Below are positions 33,996 to 43,056 of a stretch of 48,841 nucleotides of DNA, one piece after another (the first letter of the stretch is position 1; each line of letters opens with the position of its first letter). The stretch lies in contig NZ_LQBL01000001.1 in NCBI RefSeq assembly GCF_001483745.1, positions 1-48,841 on the forward strand. Reading direction: 5' to 3'. The notes beneath the pieces were generated by a model that saw only the letters and a program-made list of their open reading frames with translations, was not told where the DNA came from and searched no databases. A program made the translations under genes and the position numbers. The DNA is from Serinicoccus chungangensis (lineage in GTDB: Bacteria > Actinomycetota > Actinomycetes > Actinomycetales > Dermatophilaceae).

Positions 33996-34849
33996 GCACC
34001 CGCGCGCGGCGCCCGCACCGGGGTCTGGCGGCGGTGGCGGCCGCGGCCCTCGGCCTCGCTCTCGCGGGGTGCGCCCCGACCGCCGACCAAGACTCTTCGG
34101 AGACAGGCGCGGGCATCGCGATCACCCACATCCACGCCGCCGTCCGCGACCCGGGCAGCGGCGACCTGTTGCTCGCGACGCACCAGGGCCTCTTCCGTCA
34201 GGACGGCGCCGACCTGGTGGCCGTCGGCCCGGTCATGGACCTGATGAGTTTCACCGTCGACGCCGACGGCACCTACTACGCCTCTGGCCACCCCGGCCTG
34301 CAGGCGGACCTGCCCGAGCCGCTCGGGCTGATCACCTCCGCAGACCAGGGCACGACCTGGACCGTGGCCTCCCGCGGAGGCGAGTCGGACTTCCATGCCC
34401 TGACCGCCTCCGGCAGCACGGTGGCAGGCTACGACGGGACGTTGCGCACCTCCTCCGACCGGCGCACCTGGCGGCAACGCCCGATCGCCGCGCCGCCACG
34501 CGCGCTGGCCGCCTCCCCGGACGGGACGCTGCTGGCCACCACGTCGGCAGGGCTGCTGCGCAGCACCGACGACGGTGCCACCTGGAGCACCCTGACACCG
34601 CCGGAACCGGCGGTCCTGGTGGCCTGGGCCGACACGAGCACCGTGGTGGCCCTGACCACCGGCGGCAGGATCGCCACGAGCACCGACGCGGGAAAGAGCT
34701 GGACCCTGGGAGCGACCGTGCTCGGCGAGGCCGGGGCGCTGTCCGCCGGGCGCACCAGCGAGGGGTCCCTGGAGGTGATCGCCGTGGTCGGCGACACCGT
34801 GATCCGCACCCTGGACGAGGGCGCCACCACCGAGGTCCTCGTGGGGTAA
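33992..34849 (+). CDS. Asp-box (BNR) beta-propeller lipoprotein
   Basis: A 285-residue lipoprotein (lipobox LALAGC, residue 27). The body contains Asp-box repeats SADQGTTW, STDDGATW and STDAGKSW, and looks like a sialidase-type propeller of the F510_1955 kind, often annotated as exo-sialidase. Catalytic sialidase residues are not evident, so a structural or binding role is more likely. It starts at ATG 33992, overlapping the oxidase stop by four bases, so it is tightly coupled to the oxidase. An early conserved ITHIHAAVRDP motif with two His could bind metal. Confidence 0.82.
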   Translation: MSTRARRPHRGLAAVAAAALGLALAGCAPTADQDSSETGAGIAITHIHAAVRDPGSGDLLLATHQGLFRQDGADLVAVGPVMDLMSFTVDADGTYYASGHPGLQADLPEPLGLITSADQGTTWTVASRGGESDFHALTASGSTVAGYDGTLRTSSDRRTWRQRPIAAPPRALAASPDGTLLATTSAGLLRSTDDGATWSTLTPPEPAVLVAWADTSTVVALTTGGRIATSTDAGKSWTLGATVLGEAGALSAGRTSEGSLEVIAVVGDTVIRTLDEGATTEVLVG

Positions 34850-34877
34850 CCACGCAACATGACGAAGGAGCAGCACC

Positions 34878-35168
34878 ATGAGACACCACGACCACCCCGG
34901 CACCGCATACCCGGCCCCACCCGGCCCAGACCCCCAGGACCAGCCGCCGCCACCACTGCCGCTGCCCCCGACGGACCGTCCCCGCCAGCGGCACCAGCAC
35001 GGCTGGCTGATGTGGCTCATGTGCCTGCCGATGCTCGCCCTGGTCGGGGTCCTGCTCCTCACCGGCGCGGTGGGCGCCGGAGGCGTCCTCTACGCCCTGG
35101 CCTGCGTGGGGATGATGGCGGCCATGATGCTGTGGATGAACCACGGAGGCGGGCCGAGGGACCGTTGA
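34878..35168 (+). CDS. Small membrane protein, Pro/His-rich N-terminus
   Basis: A 96-residue protein: a Pro-rich, His-containing N terminus (to about residue 42), then two hydrophobic helices (WLMWLMCLPMLALVGVLLLT and LYALACVGMMAAMMLWM). Met- and Cys-containing helices recall other small copper-cluster membrane proteins; no family can be named with confidence. ATG 34878 has GAAGGAGC upstream. Last gene of the SHOCT-oxidase operon, 28 bases after the Asp-box lipoprotein. Confidence 0.7.
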   Translation: MRHHDHPGTAYPAPPGPDPQDQPPPPLPLPPTDRPRQRHQHGWLMWLMCLPMLALVGVLLLTGAVGAGGVLYALACVGMMAAMMLWMNHGGGPRDR

Positions 35169-35211
35169 GCGGCTGCACGGCAGGCGCCACATTGCCTGTC
35201 CGATCGTGCAC

Positions 35212-35233
35212 CGCCATCGAATCTCCACCGTCC
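35212..35233 (+). promoter_or_regulatory. CopR-type direct-repeat box H
   Basis: CGCCATCGAAT / CTCCACCGTCC, 101 bases before the ATPase fusion gene. A CsoR-type palindrome lies between them, so this promoter seems to have dual control, like that at 21680-21764. Confidence 0.7.
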
Positions 35234-35271
35234 GACCACCGGACGGACAGACGGACCGCTGTATCGTCGAG

Positions 35272-35288
35272 ATACCCCCCGAGGGTAT
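35272..35288. promoter_or_regulatory. CsoR-type operator before ATPase fusion
   Basis: ATACCC-CCCGA-GGGTAT: 6-bp arms with a 5-base spacer, 46 bases before the start codon at 35335. A TATCGT-like -10 lies just upstream. Confidence 0.65.
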
Positions 35289-35334
35289 GGATGCCGGCGG
35301 GGGGCTGTAGGAGCCCGAGAGAGGAAGCACGATC

Positions 35335-38094
35335 ATGGATGTCCTGCTGACAGTGGCCACGGCGGCGGTGCTGACGGTCTTGACCGGCTGGTACTTCTTC
35401 GGCCCCAAGAAGTCCCGGCGCGCCGAGCTGGAGGGGGGACGCCAGGTCGTCACGGTGACCGTGAAGGGCGGCTACAGTCCCGACCTGGTCGAGGTCGTCC
35501 AGGGCGTGCCCGTCCGCCTGGTCTTCGACCGGCAGGAGAGCGGCGACTGCTCCTCCCGGGTGGTCCTTCCCGACTTCCGGGTCAACGAGATGCTCCCGGC
35601 GTACGCCAGCACCACCGTGGACTTCACCCCCCAGCAGACCGGAGACTTCGGGTTCGCCTGCGGGATGAACATGCTCCACGGCACGGTGAGGGTGGTGGCC
35701 GGTGACGCAGCCGAGCCGGGGGGTGAGGCGGCCGCGCCCCCTCGCATTGAGGGGGTACCAGAGCCGGCCGCCACCGCGGCTGGGCCGGCGACCGGGTCAG
35801 GCGCCGGGCAGGGCGACGACGCGGAAGCGGCCGAGCGGGCCGCGGAGATCGCCGACCTGCGCCGGCGGGTGATCATCGGCACGGTCCTGAGCCTGCCCCT
35901 GGTCTTCGCGGTGATGGCGCACGAGGTCTTCGGCGCCACCTGGGTGCCGGACCTGCTGATGAACCGCTGGTTCCAGCTGGCCCTGGTCACGCCCATCTTC
36001 TTCTACACGGGTTGGCCGATCCATCGCACCGGCTGGCTGGCCCTGTCCCACCGCACCGCCGAGATGAACTCGCTGATCACGCTGGGCACCATCGCCGCGT
36101 ACGGGTACAGCCTCGTGGTCACCTTCGTCCCGTGGGTGCTGCCCGACATCGCCCAGGAGGTCTACTACGAGGCCGTCGCCGTCATCATCACGCTCATCCT
36201 GCTGGGCCGGCTGATCGAGACCAAGGCCAAGGCCGGCACCGGCGAGGCGATCCGGGCGCTGATGGGCCTGCAGCCGCGGACCGCGCGGGTGGTCCGCGCA
36301 GGACAGGAGGTGGAGGTCGGAATCGAGGAGGTCGTCGGCGGCGACGTCGTGGTGGTCCGCCCCGGGGAGAAGCTGCCGGTGGACGGGCAGGTGCTTCAGG
36401 GCTCCTCCGCGGTGGATGAGTCGATGGTCACCGGTGAGCCGATCCCGGTCACCAAGACGGTCGGCGACACGGTCATCGGCGCCACGATCAACCAGACGGG
36501 TGCGTTCCGGTACACGGCCACCAAGGTCGGCGCCGAGACGATGCTCGCCCAGATCATCCAGCTCGTGCGCCAGGCGCAGGGGTCCAAGGCGCCGATCCAG
36601 CGGGTGGTCGACAAGGTCTCCAGCTACTTCGTGCCGGCCGTGATCATGATCGCGATCTGGACCTTCGCCGTCTGGTCGCTCGTCGGCCCGCCGCCGGCCC
36701 TGATCTTCGCCCTGGTCGCGACGGTGTCGGTGCTGATCATCGCCTGCCCGTGCGCGCTGGGCCTGGCCACGCCCATGTCGATCACCGTCGGCACCGGCAA
36801 GGGCGCCACGAACGGCATCCTGATCCGCTCGGCCGAGGCGCTGGAGAGCGCGCACAAGCTCGACACCGTGGTGCTCGACAAGACGGGCACCATCACCAAG
36901 GGCGCCCCCTCGTTGACCGACGTGCTGCCGGCTCAGGGATTCTCACCCCAGGACCTCCTCACCCTGGTCGCCGCCGTCGAGGCATCCTCCGAGCACCCGC
37001 TGGCCACCGCCATCGTGACCGGGGCCAAGGAGCGCGGGCTGAGCCTGCCCGAGGCGACCGCCTTCGACTCCATCACCGGCCAGGGCGTGCGCGCGCTGGT
37101 AGGCGGCCGGGAGGTGCTGGTCGGCAACGACCGGCTCCTGTCCGCCGCGAGCATCGACGCGGCCGCGCTGCAGACCGACCTGCGACGGCTGGCCCAGGAG
37201 GGCAAGACCCCGATGCTGGTCGCGGTCGACGGTCAGGCCGCGGGCGTCATCGGCGTGGCCGACACCGTCAAGGACGGCTCCGTCGAGGCCATCGCGGCCC
37301 TGCAGGAGCGCGGCCTCGAGGTCGTCATGATGACCGGTGACAACCGCGACACCGCGGCCGCCATCGCCCGTGCCGTCGGCATCACGCGGGTGCTGGCCGA
37401 GGTCATGCCCGAGCACAAGGCCGCCGAGGTCAAGCGTCTGCAGGCGGAGGGCAACGTCGTGGGGATGGTCGGCGACGGCATCAACGACGCCCCGGCGCTG
37501 GCCCAGGCGGACGTCGGCTCGGCCATCGGCACCGGGACCGACGTGGCCATCGAGTCCAGCGACATCACCCTCATCTCGGGCAGCCTCGCCGGGCTGGTCA
37601 CCGCCATCGACCTGTCGAAGGCCACCATGCGGAACATCCGGCAGAACCTGGTCTTCGCCTTCGGCTACAACGCCGTCGGCATCCCGATCGCCGCCGGCGT
37701 GCTCTACCCCACCCTCGGGCTGCTGCTCAGCCCGATCATCGCCGCCGCGGCCATGGCCCTCTCCTCGCTGTCCGTGGTCGCCAACGCCAACCGGCTGCGG
37801 AGCTTCACGCCCAGAGAGCTCCCCGCCGTCACGCACGTCCCGGCCACCGACCCGGTGGTCGAGCTCGGACACGACCCCACCCAGGAGGACACCATGACCC
37901 ATCACGAGCAGCACCACGGGCACCAGCGCGAGACCACCGTCACCGACCCGGTGTGCGGCATGAGCATCGACCCGGCCACGGCCGCGGCCACCCGCGAGCA
38001 CGGCGGCACCACGTTCCACTTCTGCTCCGGGCACTGCGCCACGACCTTCGACGCCGACCCTCACCGGTACGGGCACCCCAGCCCGACACCCTGA
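35335..38094 (+). CDS. copB: Cupredoxin - P1B ATPase - YHS fusion, copper exporter
   Basis: A 919-residue protein with three modules. After an N-terminal TM anchor, residues 38-125 form a cupredoxin-like domain ([23 protein letters not shown], with Cys, Met and His as candidate copper ligands). Residues about 170-835 form a P1B-type ATPase with CPC (Cys471-Pro-Cys473), DKTGT (Asp515), TGEP instead of TGES, and a [10 protein letters not shown] hinge. Residues about 865-910 form a YHS domain ([17 protein letters not shown]), preceded by an HHEQHHGHQ stretch. No HMA domain is present. ATG 35335 has GAGAGGAAG upstream. The ATPase acts as a copper pump; the extra modules probably receive or deliver copper on each side of the membrane. 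Confidence 0.9.
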   Translation: MDVLLTVATAAVLTVLTGWYFFGPKKSRRAELEGGRQVVTVTVKGGYSPDLVEVVQGVPVRLVFDRQESGDCSSRVVLPDFRVNEMLPAYASTTVDFTPQQTGDFGFACGMNMLHGTVRVVAGDAAEPGGEAAAPPRIEGVPEPAATAAGPATGSGAGQGDDAEAAERAAEIADLRRRVIIGTVLSLPLVFAVMAHEVFGATWVPDLLMNRWFQLALVTPIFFYTGWPIHRTGWLALSHRTAEMNSLITLGTIAAYGYSLVVTFVPWVLPDIAQEVYYEAVAVIITLILLGRLIETKAKAGTGEAIRALMGLQPRTARVVRAGQEVEVGIEEVVGGDVVVVRPGEKLPVDGQVLQGSSAVDESMVTGEPIPVTKTVGDTVIGATINQTGAFRYTATKVGAETMLAQIIQLVRQAQGSKAPIQRVVDKVSSYFVPAVIMIAIWTFAVWSLVGPPPALIFALVATVSVLIIACPCALGLATPMSITVGTGKGATNGILIRSAEALESAHKLDTVVLDKTGTITKGAPSLTDVLPAQGFSPQDLLTLVAAVEASSEHPLATAIVTGAKERGLSLPEATAFDSITGQGVRALVGGREVLVGNDRLLSAASIDAAALQTDLRRLAQEGKTPMLVAVDGQAAGVIGVADTVKDGSVEAIAALQERGLEVVMMTGDNRDTAAAIARAVGITRVLAEVMPEHKAAEVKRLQAEGNVVGMVGDGINDAPALAQADVGSAIGTGTDVAIESSDITLISGSLAGLVTAIDLSKATMRNIRQNLVFAFGYNAVGIPIAAGVLYPTLGLLLSPIIAAAAMALSSLSVVANANRLRSFTPRELPAVTHVPATDPVVELGHDPTQEDTMTHHEQHHGHQRETTVTDPVCGMSIDPATAAATREHGGTTFHFCSGHCATTFDADPHRYGHPSPTP

Positions 38095-38129
38095 CCCAAG
38101 CCTGGGCCAGGACCGACAGGAGCGGCACA

Positions 38130-38411
38130 ATGACCACCGGCGCCCGCAGCAGCCCCGTCGCGCTCCAGGTGCGCCTGCACCGGATCGAGGGACAGGTCCG
38201 CGGCATCAGCGGCATGGTTGCTGACGAAAAGGACTGCATCGACATCCTCACCCAGGTCGCCGCGACGACCCGGGCCCTGCAGGCCGTCGCCCTGCTCCTG
38301 CTCGACGAGCACCTGCACCAGTGCCTGCGGCAGTCCGACCCCACCGGGCGGCCCCAGGAGGACCGGGTGGAGCAGGCCTCACGGGCGATCGCCAGGCTCG
38401 TGCGCAGCTGA
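38130..38411 (+). CDS. Copper-sensing repressor CsoR (copy 2)
   Basis: A 93-residue CsoR-family repressor with Cys36 (KDCIDIL), His61 and Cys65 (EHLHQCL), the same numbers as in M. tuberculosis CsoR. The basic DNA-binding helix reads VRLHRIEGQVRGISGM. It is 35 bases after the ATPase fusion and likely in its operon, so it may repress that promoter while CsoR-1 handles the copZ-copA operon; cross-binding is possible. ATG 38130 has AGGAGCG upstream. Confidence 0.93.
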   Translation: MTTGARSSPVALQVRLHRIEGQVRGISGMVADEKDCIDILTQVAATTRALQAVALLLLDEHLHQCLRQSDPTGRPQEDRVEQASRAIARLVRS

Positions 38412-38526
38412 GCAGGCCCGCACCGCCCGGGCTGCGCCTCCGTCCACCGGTGGAGCAGCCCGGGACGTGCCGCACCGGCGGCGCAGGCCCGCGGCCGAAG
38501 CGCGATCAGCAGAGGAGAACCCCAGC

Positions 38527-40449
38527 ATGCACGACGCCCACCTGGACACCGCGGACCACCGCCGGGAACGCAGCGCCGGTGCCCTCCGGCGGTTCGTCGT
38601 GACAGAGAACTCCGGCGCGGTCGTCCTGCTGCTCGCCACGGTCGCCGCCCTGGTCTGGGCGAACTCACCGTGGCGGGCCGGGTACGAGGCGCTGTGGGCA
38701 GCCGAGGCGGGCCTGCACGTCGGACCGGTGAACCTGGTCCACACCCTGCGGGACTGGGTCAACGAGGGCCTGATGGCCATCTTCTTCTTCGTCGCCGGGC
38801 TGGAGATCCGGCGCGAGTTCGACGTCGGTGACCTGCGTGAGCGCCGGCGACTGGCGGCGCCGGTGATCGCTGCCCTCGGCGGGATGATCGTGCCCGCGCT
38901 GATCTTCGTGGCCCTGAACGCCGGCACCGACTCGGTGCGCGGCTGGGGCATCGTCGTGGGCACCGACACGGCGTTCGCGCTCGGCGTGCTCTCACTGTCA
39001 CGCGGTGTCTCCGCCCGGGCACGCACGTTCCTGCTGACCCTCGTGGTGATCGACGACGTGATCGCCCTGAGCGTCATCGCCGTCGTGTACACCGAGAGGC
39101 TGTCGCTGGCGTGGCTGGCCGGGGCGGTCGCGGCCTTCGCGGCGATCCTGCTCCTGCGCGCCGCCGACGTCCGGGCGCTGCCCTGGTACGCCGGCCTCGC
39201 CGTCCTCATGTGGGTGGCGGTGTCCGCGTCGGGGCTGCACGCCACCGTCGCAGGCGTTGCGGCCGGTCTGCTGGCGACGGCGACGTCGCCAGGACGGGAG
39301 GAGCTGCGACGGGCCGGGCTCTGGTGGCGACGCTTCCGCATGACGCCCACGCCGCAGATGGCGCACCGCGCCAGCCGCTCCATGGCCCAGGCCGTCTCTC
39401 CGAACGACCGGCTGCAACGGATGTTCCATCCCTGGTCCAGCTACGTCATCGTCCCCCTGTTCGCCCTGGCCAACGCCGGCCTGAGCGTGGACACCGCCAC
39501 GCTCTCGCGCGCGGCGACCTCACCGATCACCCTGGGGATCCTCCTGGGTCTGGTGGTCGGCAAGGCGGCGGGCGTGCTCGGGTCCACCTGGTTGGCAGCC
39601 CGCCCGGCCTTCGGCGGCCTGCCGCTGACCGTGCCCTGGTCCTCCCTGGCCGGTATCGGCATGGTCGCCGGCATCGGCTTCACCGTCTCCCTGCTCATCG
39701 CCGACATCAGCTTCGACGGGTCCGAGCTGGAGGAGGCCAAGATCGGCATCCTGACCGGGTCCACCCTCGCCGCACTCCTGGGCTGGCTGATCTTCCGGCT
39801 CCTGCCCCGGATGCCGGCGCGGGTCCGCACCGCCGGGGCCGGACGGGTGGCAGCTCCCCTTCTCGACCTGGCGGTGCCGCCCGACCCGGCCACCGACCAC
39901 CGCACCGGCCCCCAGGACGCCGGTGCCGTCATCCTCTGGTACGGCGACTACCAGTGCGCCCACAGCGCGCACGCCCAGGCCGTGGTCGAGCAAGTCCGCC
40001 GCGAGCTCCCCGACAGCGTCGACGTCGTCTTCCGGCACCTGCCGCTGGCCGACATCCACCCGCACGCCCAGGTGGCCGCAGAGGCCGCAGAGGCCGCGGC
40101 AGTGCAGGGCCGGTTCTGGGCCATGCACGCCGAGCTGTACCGGCAGCACACCGACCTGACCCGCAGCCGCATCCACCAGATCGCCGCCAGCCTGGACCTT
40201 GACCTGGAGGCCTTCACCACCGCGCTGGACGCCGGCCTGCACGCATCGCGCGTCGCCCGGGACGTGGCCTCCGCCGACGCCTCCGACGCCGTGGGAACGC
40301 CCACGGTCTTCGTCAACGGCAGGCGCTACCGCGGACCCATGGAGCCCGGACCGCTAGCGCAGACGGTCACCGAAGCACTGCTGCTGGTCGCGCCGGCGCG
40401 CGGCACGAGCCGCAGCCCGTCGGCGGGCGACCGGACGGCTGAAGCATGA
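38527..40449 (+). CDS. nhaA: NhaA Na+/H+ antiporter fused to DsbA-like domain
   Basis: A 640-residue fusion. Residues about 20-430 form an NhaA-type antiporter, with the paired acidic motif VIDDVIALSVIA of the ion site, FFFVAGLEIRREF and ALANAGL. Residues about 455-625 form a DsbA/thioredoxin-fold domain (WYGDYQCAHSAHAQAV, cis-Pro in VGTPTVFVNG). NhaA-DsbA fusions occur in actinobacteria. The redox motif is Cys477-Ala-His-Ser480, not CxxC, so normal dithiol chemistry is not possible with this pair alone. ATG 38527 has GAGGAGA. Located 115 bases after csoR copy 2. Confidence 0.9.
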   Translation: MHDAHLDTADHRRERSAGALRRFVVTENSGAVVLLLATVAALVWANSPWRAGYEALWAAEAGLHVGPVNLVHTLRDWVNEGLMAIFFFVAGLEIRREFDVGDLRERRRLAAPVIAALGGMIVPALIFVALNAGTDSVRGWGIVVGTDTAFALGVLSLSRGVSARARTFLLTLVVIDDVIALSVIAVVYTERLSLAWLAGAVAAFAAILLLRAADVRALPWYAGLAVLMWVAVSASGLHATVAGVAAGLLATATSPGREELRRAGLWWRRFRMTPTPQMAHRASRSMAQAVSPNDRLQRMFHPWSSYVIVPLFALANAGLSVDTATLSRAATSPITLGILLGLVVGKAAGVLGSTWLAARPAFGGLPLTVPWSSLAGIGMVAGIGFTVSLLIADISFDGSELEEAKIGILTGSTLAALLGWLIFRLLPRMPARVRTAGAGRVAAPLLDLAVPPDPATDHRTGPQDAGAVILWYGDYQCAHSAHAQAVVEQVRRELPDSVDVVFRHLPLADIHPHAQVAAEAAEAAAVQGRFWAMHAELYRQHTDLTRSRIHQIAASLDLDLEAFTTALDAGLHASRVARDVASADASDAVGTPTVFVNGRRYRGPMEPGPLAQTVTEALLLVAPARGTSRSPSAGDRTAEA

Positions 40450-40480
40450 CCGAGCACCACCACCATCACGGAGGAGCGAC

Positions 40481-41398
40481 ATGAACCAGACCGGCCACGG
40501 CACCCACATCCCTGGCGGAGGTGACCGACAAGCACTGGTGATCTCCGGTTGGCTCACCGGCATCTACTTCGTCATCGAGCTGGCCGTCGGGCTGTGGTCC
40601 GGCTCGGTGGCCGTGATCTCCGATGCGTTCCACACCTTCTCGGCCGTCGGCGGGGTGCTCATCGCCCTCGTCGCGCAGCGGCTGAGCCGACGTCCCGCGA
40701 CCGCGCAGGAGACCTTCGGCTGGGGCCGGGCAGAGATCCTCGGCGCCCTCTTCAACGGCGTGTTCCTGGCCCTGATGGCGGCATACGTGTTCTGGATGGG
40801 CGCGATGCGCCTGGCAGACCCGATCGAGCTGCCCACCACCGTGATGCTGTGGGTCGCCGCAGGCGGGCTCCTCACCGAGGTGATCGCCTTCCGGCTCCTC
40901 TACCAGCGGCAGAAGACTAACCTCAACATCAAGGGCGCCTTCTGGCACATCCTGCAGACCTTCGTCGGCAGCCTCATCATCATCGTCTCGGCCCTGGTCA
41001 TCCGCCTCACCGGCTTCCTGGCCATCGACCCGCTTCTCGGCATGGCCTTCGGCGTGGTGCTGCTCTGGGCGTCCTGGACCATCCTGCGCTCAGCGCTGCG
41101 CATCCTGCTGCAAGGCACCCCGGACAGCCTGGACCTCGACGCGGTGATCACCGCCCTGAGCCAGGTGCCAGGCGTTCGCGACGTCCACCACGTGCACGCC
41201 TGGACCATCACCTCCGGGCGCACCGTCTTCTCGGCGCACCTGCACGTCCCTGAGGCCGAACGCGATGGTGACGCGGTGCTCGAGCAGTCCGCGCGTGTCC
41301 TGCGGGACCGGTTCGACGTGTACTTCTCCACCCTGCAGGTCGAGCGGTCCTGCGCCGCCGAGGACGCAGCCGATCTCGACATCACACCTCCGTCCTGA
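40481..41398 (+). CDS. CDF-family cation transporter with altered metal site
   Basis: A 305-residue cation diffusion facilitator with six TM helices and a C-terminal cytoplasmic domain containing HHVHAWTITSG. In normal Zn/Cd/Co CDFs, the transport site is HxxxD (or DxxxD) in TM2 and HxxxD in TM5. Here TM2 has DAFHTFSA (second acidic position replaced by Ala) and TM5 has WHILQTFVGS (Asp replaced by Thr), leaving only the His residues. Substrate specificity may differ; a soft or monovalent metal is a speculative option. ATG 40481 follows GGAGGAGCGAC, 31 bases after nhaA. Confidence 0.85.
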   Translation: MNQTGHGTHIPGGGDRQALVISGWLTGIYFVIELAVGLWSGSVAVISDAFHTFSAVGGVLIALVAQRLSRRPATAQETFGWGRAEILGALFNGVFLALMAAYVFWMGAMRLADPIELPTTVMLWVAAGGLLTEVIAFRLLYQRQKTNLNIKGAFWHILQTFVGSLIIIVSALVIRLTGFLAIDPLLGMAFGVVLLWASWTILRSALRILLQGTPDSLDLDAVITALSQVPGVRDVHHVHAWTITSGRTVFSAHLHVPEAERDGDAVLEQSARVLRDRFDVYFSTLQVERSCAAEDAADLDITPPS

Positions 41399-41412
41399 CC
41401 AGATTTGCGGGG

Positions 41413-41434
41413 CGACATCAGATCGGCACCGAAC
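41413..41434 (+). promoter_or_regulatory. CopR-type direct-repeat box I (degenerate)
   Basis: CGACATCAGAT / CGGCACCGAAC, 123 bases upstream of the AMP-ligase-like gene. The first half matches the consensus well, the second poorly. Confidence 0.45.
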
Positions 41435-41557
41435 CGTCACCTGGGTGATGTGGACGAGGGTTCACGCTGGGGTGATGGCGGTGGCGACCGACCGTCCGTG
41501 TGGCTTCTCGGCGGTAGGCCCCGCGCGACCATCCGCCGCGCTGGCGAGGAGGTGCAG

Positions 41558-42945
41558 ATGGACACCAGGTTGCTGCTGAAGGTGCTGGGTCGGCGGCGCG
41601 AGCTCGCAGCGCGCGACGGGTGGAGCCCATCTCAGGTGCGCACGTACCAGGCCCGGCGACTGGCGGCGTTGCGTGATCACAGTCAGCTGAGATCTCGGTT
41701 CTACCGCGAGTTCCACCGCGGCCTGACGCGGGCGCCGCTGGCTGAGCTGCCGATCCTGACCAAGGCGGTCCTCATGGACCGGTTCGACGACCTCATCACC
41801 CGGGGCGACCTGCGGCTGGCTGATGCACGGGCGCACCTGGCCGCCGAGGCCGGCGCGCAGCGGCTCATGGGTCGGTACTACGTCGCAGCCACGGCCGGCA
41901 CCACGGGCGAGCCGGGCATCTTCGTCTGGGACGTCGAGGAGTGGGCGGAGGTCCTGGCCTCCTACAGTCGCGCCTACGGCTGGGCCGGGGCGTCGGTGCG
42001 GCTGACCGGACGCACCAGGATGGCGGTGGTCAGCTCGACGGTGCCCTCGCACCAGTCCGCGCTGGTCGGGGCGAGCGTCGACAGCCGGTTCGTCCCGACA
42101 CTGCGGATCGACTCCGGGGATCCGCTCGAGGACGTCGTCCGGCGGCTCAACCACTTCCGGCCCGACGTTCTGGTGGGTTACGCCAGCATGCTGGGGCTGC
42201 TGGCGGGGGAGGGCGCCTGCACGTGCAGCCGGGGGCCGTGCTCAGCGCGTCGGAGGTGCTGACCGCCGAGGCACGCCGTGACGTGGAGCACGCCTGGAAC
42301 CGTCGTCCGTTCAACGTGTACGCGGCCACCGAGACCGCAGGCATCGCCGCCGAGTGCGGCCAGCACGCCGGCCTGCACCTCTTCGAGGACCTGGTCATCA
42401 CCGAGGTCGTCGACGACGAGGGCCGACCGTTCACCCCCGGGGAGTACGGGAGCAGGCTGCTGGTCACCGTCCTGGGCTCGCGCACCCTGCCCCTCATCAG
42501 GTACGGGCTCAGCGACTCGGTGCGGATGCTCCCCGCCCCACCGTGCCCGTGCGGCCGGCCCTTCCTGCGCATCGGCGGCGTCCAGGGCAGGGCCGAGGAG
42601 GCGCTGCGCCTCCCCGCGGCCCGCGGCGGTGACATCCTCGTCCAGCCCAACGTCGTCCACCGGGCGATGGAGCTGCTGCCCCTCACCGGCTGGCAGGTCG
42701 TCCTGGACGACTCCGGGATCACCGTCTACGTCGCAGGTTTGGCCGAGCTTGCCGACACGGGCCAGGTCGCCCGGCGCCTGGCTGACGCGCTCGCCCTGGC
42801 GGGCGCTGTCGCACCTCCGGTCCGGGCGGTGCGGGTGCCGGCCGTCTCTCGGACCGCCCTCGGCAAGGCACCGTTGATCCGGTCCGTGCGCGGGGGCGGC
42901 GAGCACCCTGGGCGGGGACGGGACAAGGCTGCGGACACCGACTAA
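41558..42945 (+). pseudogene. AMP-ligase (PaaK-like) gene with a frameshift
   Basis: This gene encodes an adenylate-forming enzyme of the phenylacetate-CoA ligase/CapK type. The first part (to about 42210) has the P-loop-like TAGTTGEPGIFVW and RPDVLVGYASML; the second, in the next frame, has VLSASEVLT, NVYAATETAG and a C-terminal lid (SRTALGKAPLIRS). The frames join in a GGGGGAGGG run near 42210; the first frame terminates at 42262. An indel in a G run may be sequencing error; otherwise the gene is broken. Intact, it would be about 462 residues. ATG 41558 has GGAGG upstream. The substrate is unknown. CopR box I precedes it. Confidence 0.7.
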
Positions 42946-42950
42946 CGGAA

Positions 42951-42972
42951 TTCCATCCAATCACCACCGGAA
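42951..42972 (+). promoter_or_regulatory. CopR-type direct-repeat box J
   Basis: TTCCATCCAAT / CACCACCGGAA, 84 bases upstream of the beta-propeller gene at 43057 and oriented towards it. Confidence 0.6.
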
Positions 42973-43056
42973 CGCCCGGTCGTCACCGCCCGGAGGACTC
43001 ACAGTTGTGGCGGTACGGGCCCCCACCAGGTTGGCCCACGCAACAGGAGGTTCCTC

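Noticed and set aside
33992-34849. Annotation as sialidase
   Set aside because: Asp-box repeats alone do not show activity. No Arg triad or catalytic residues could be assigned.
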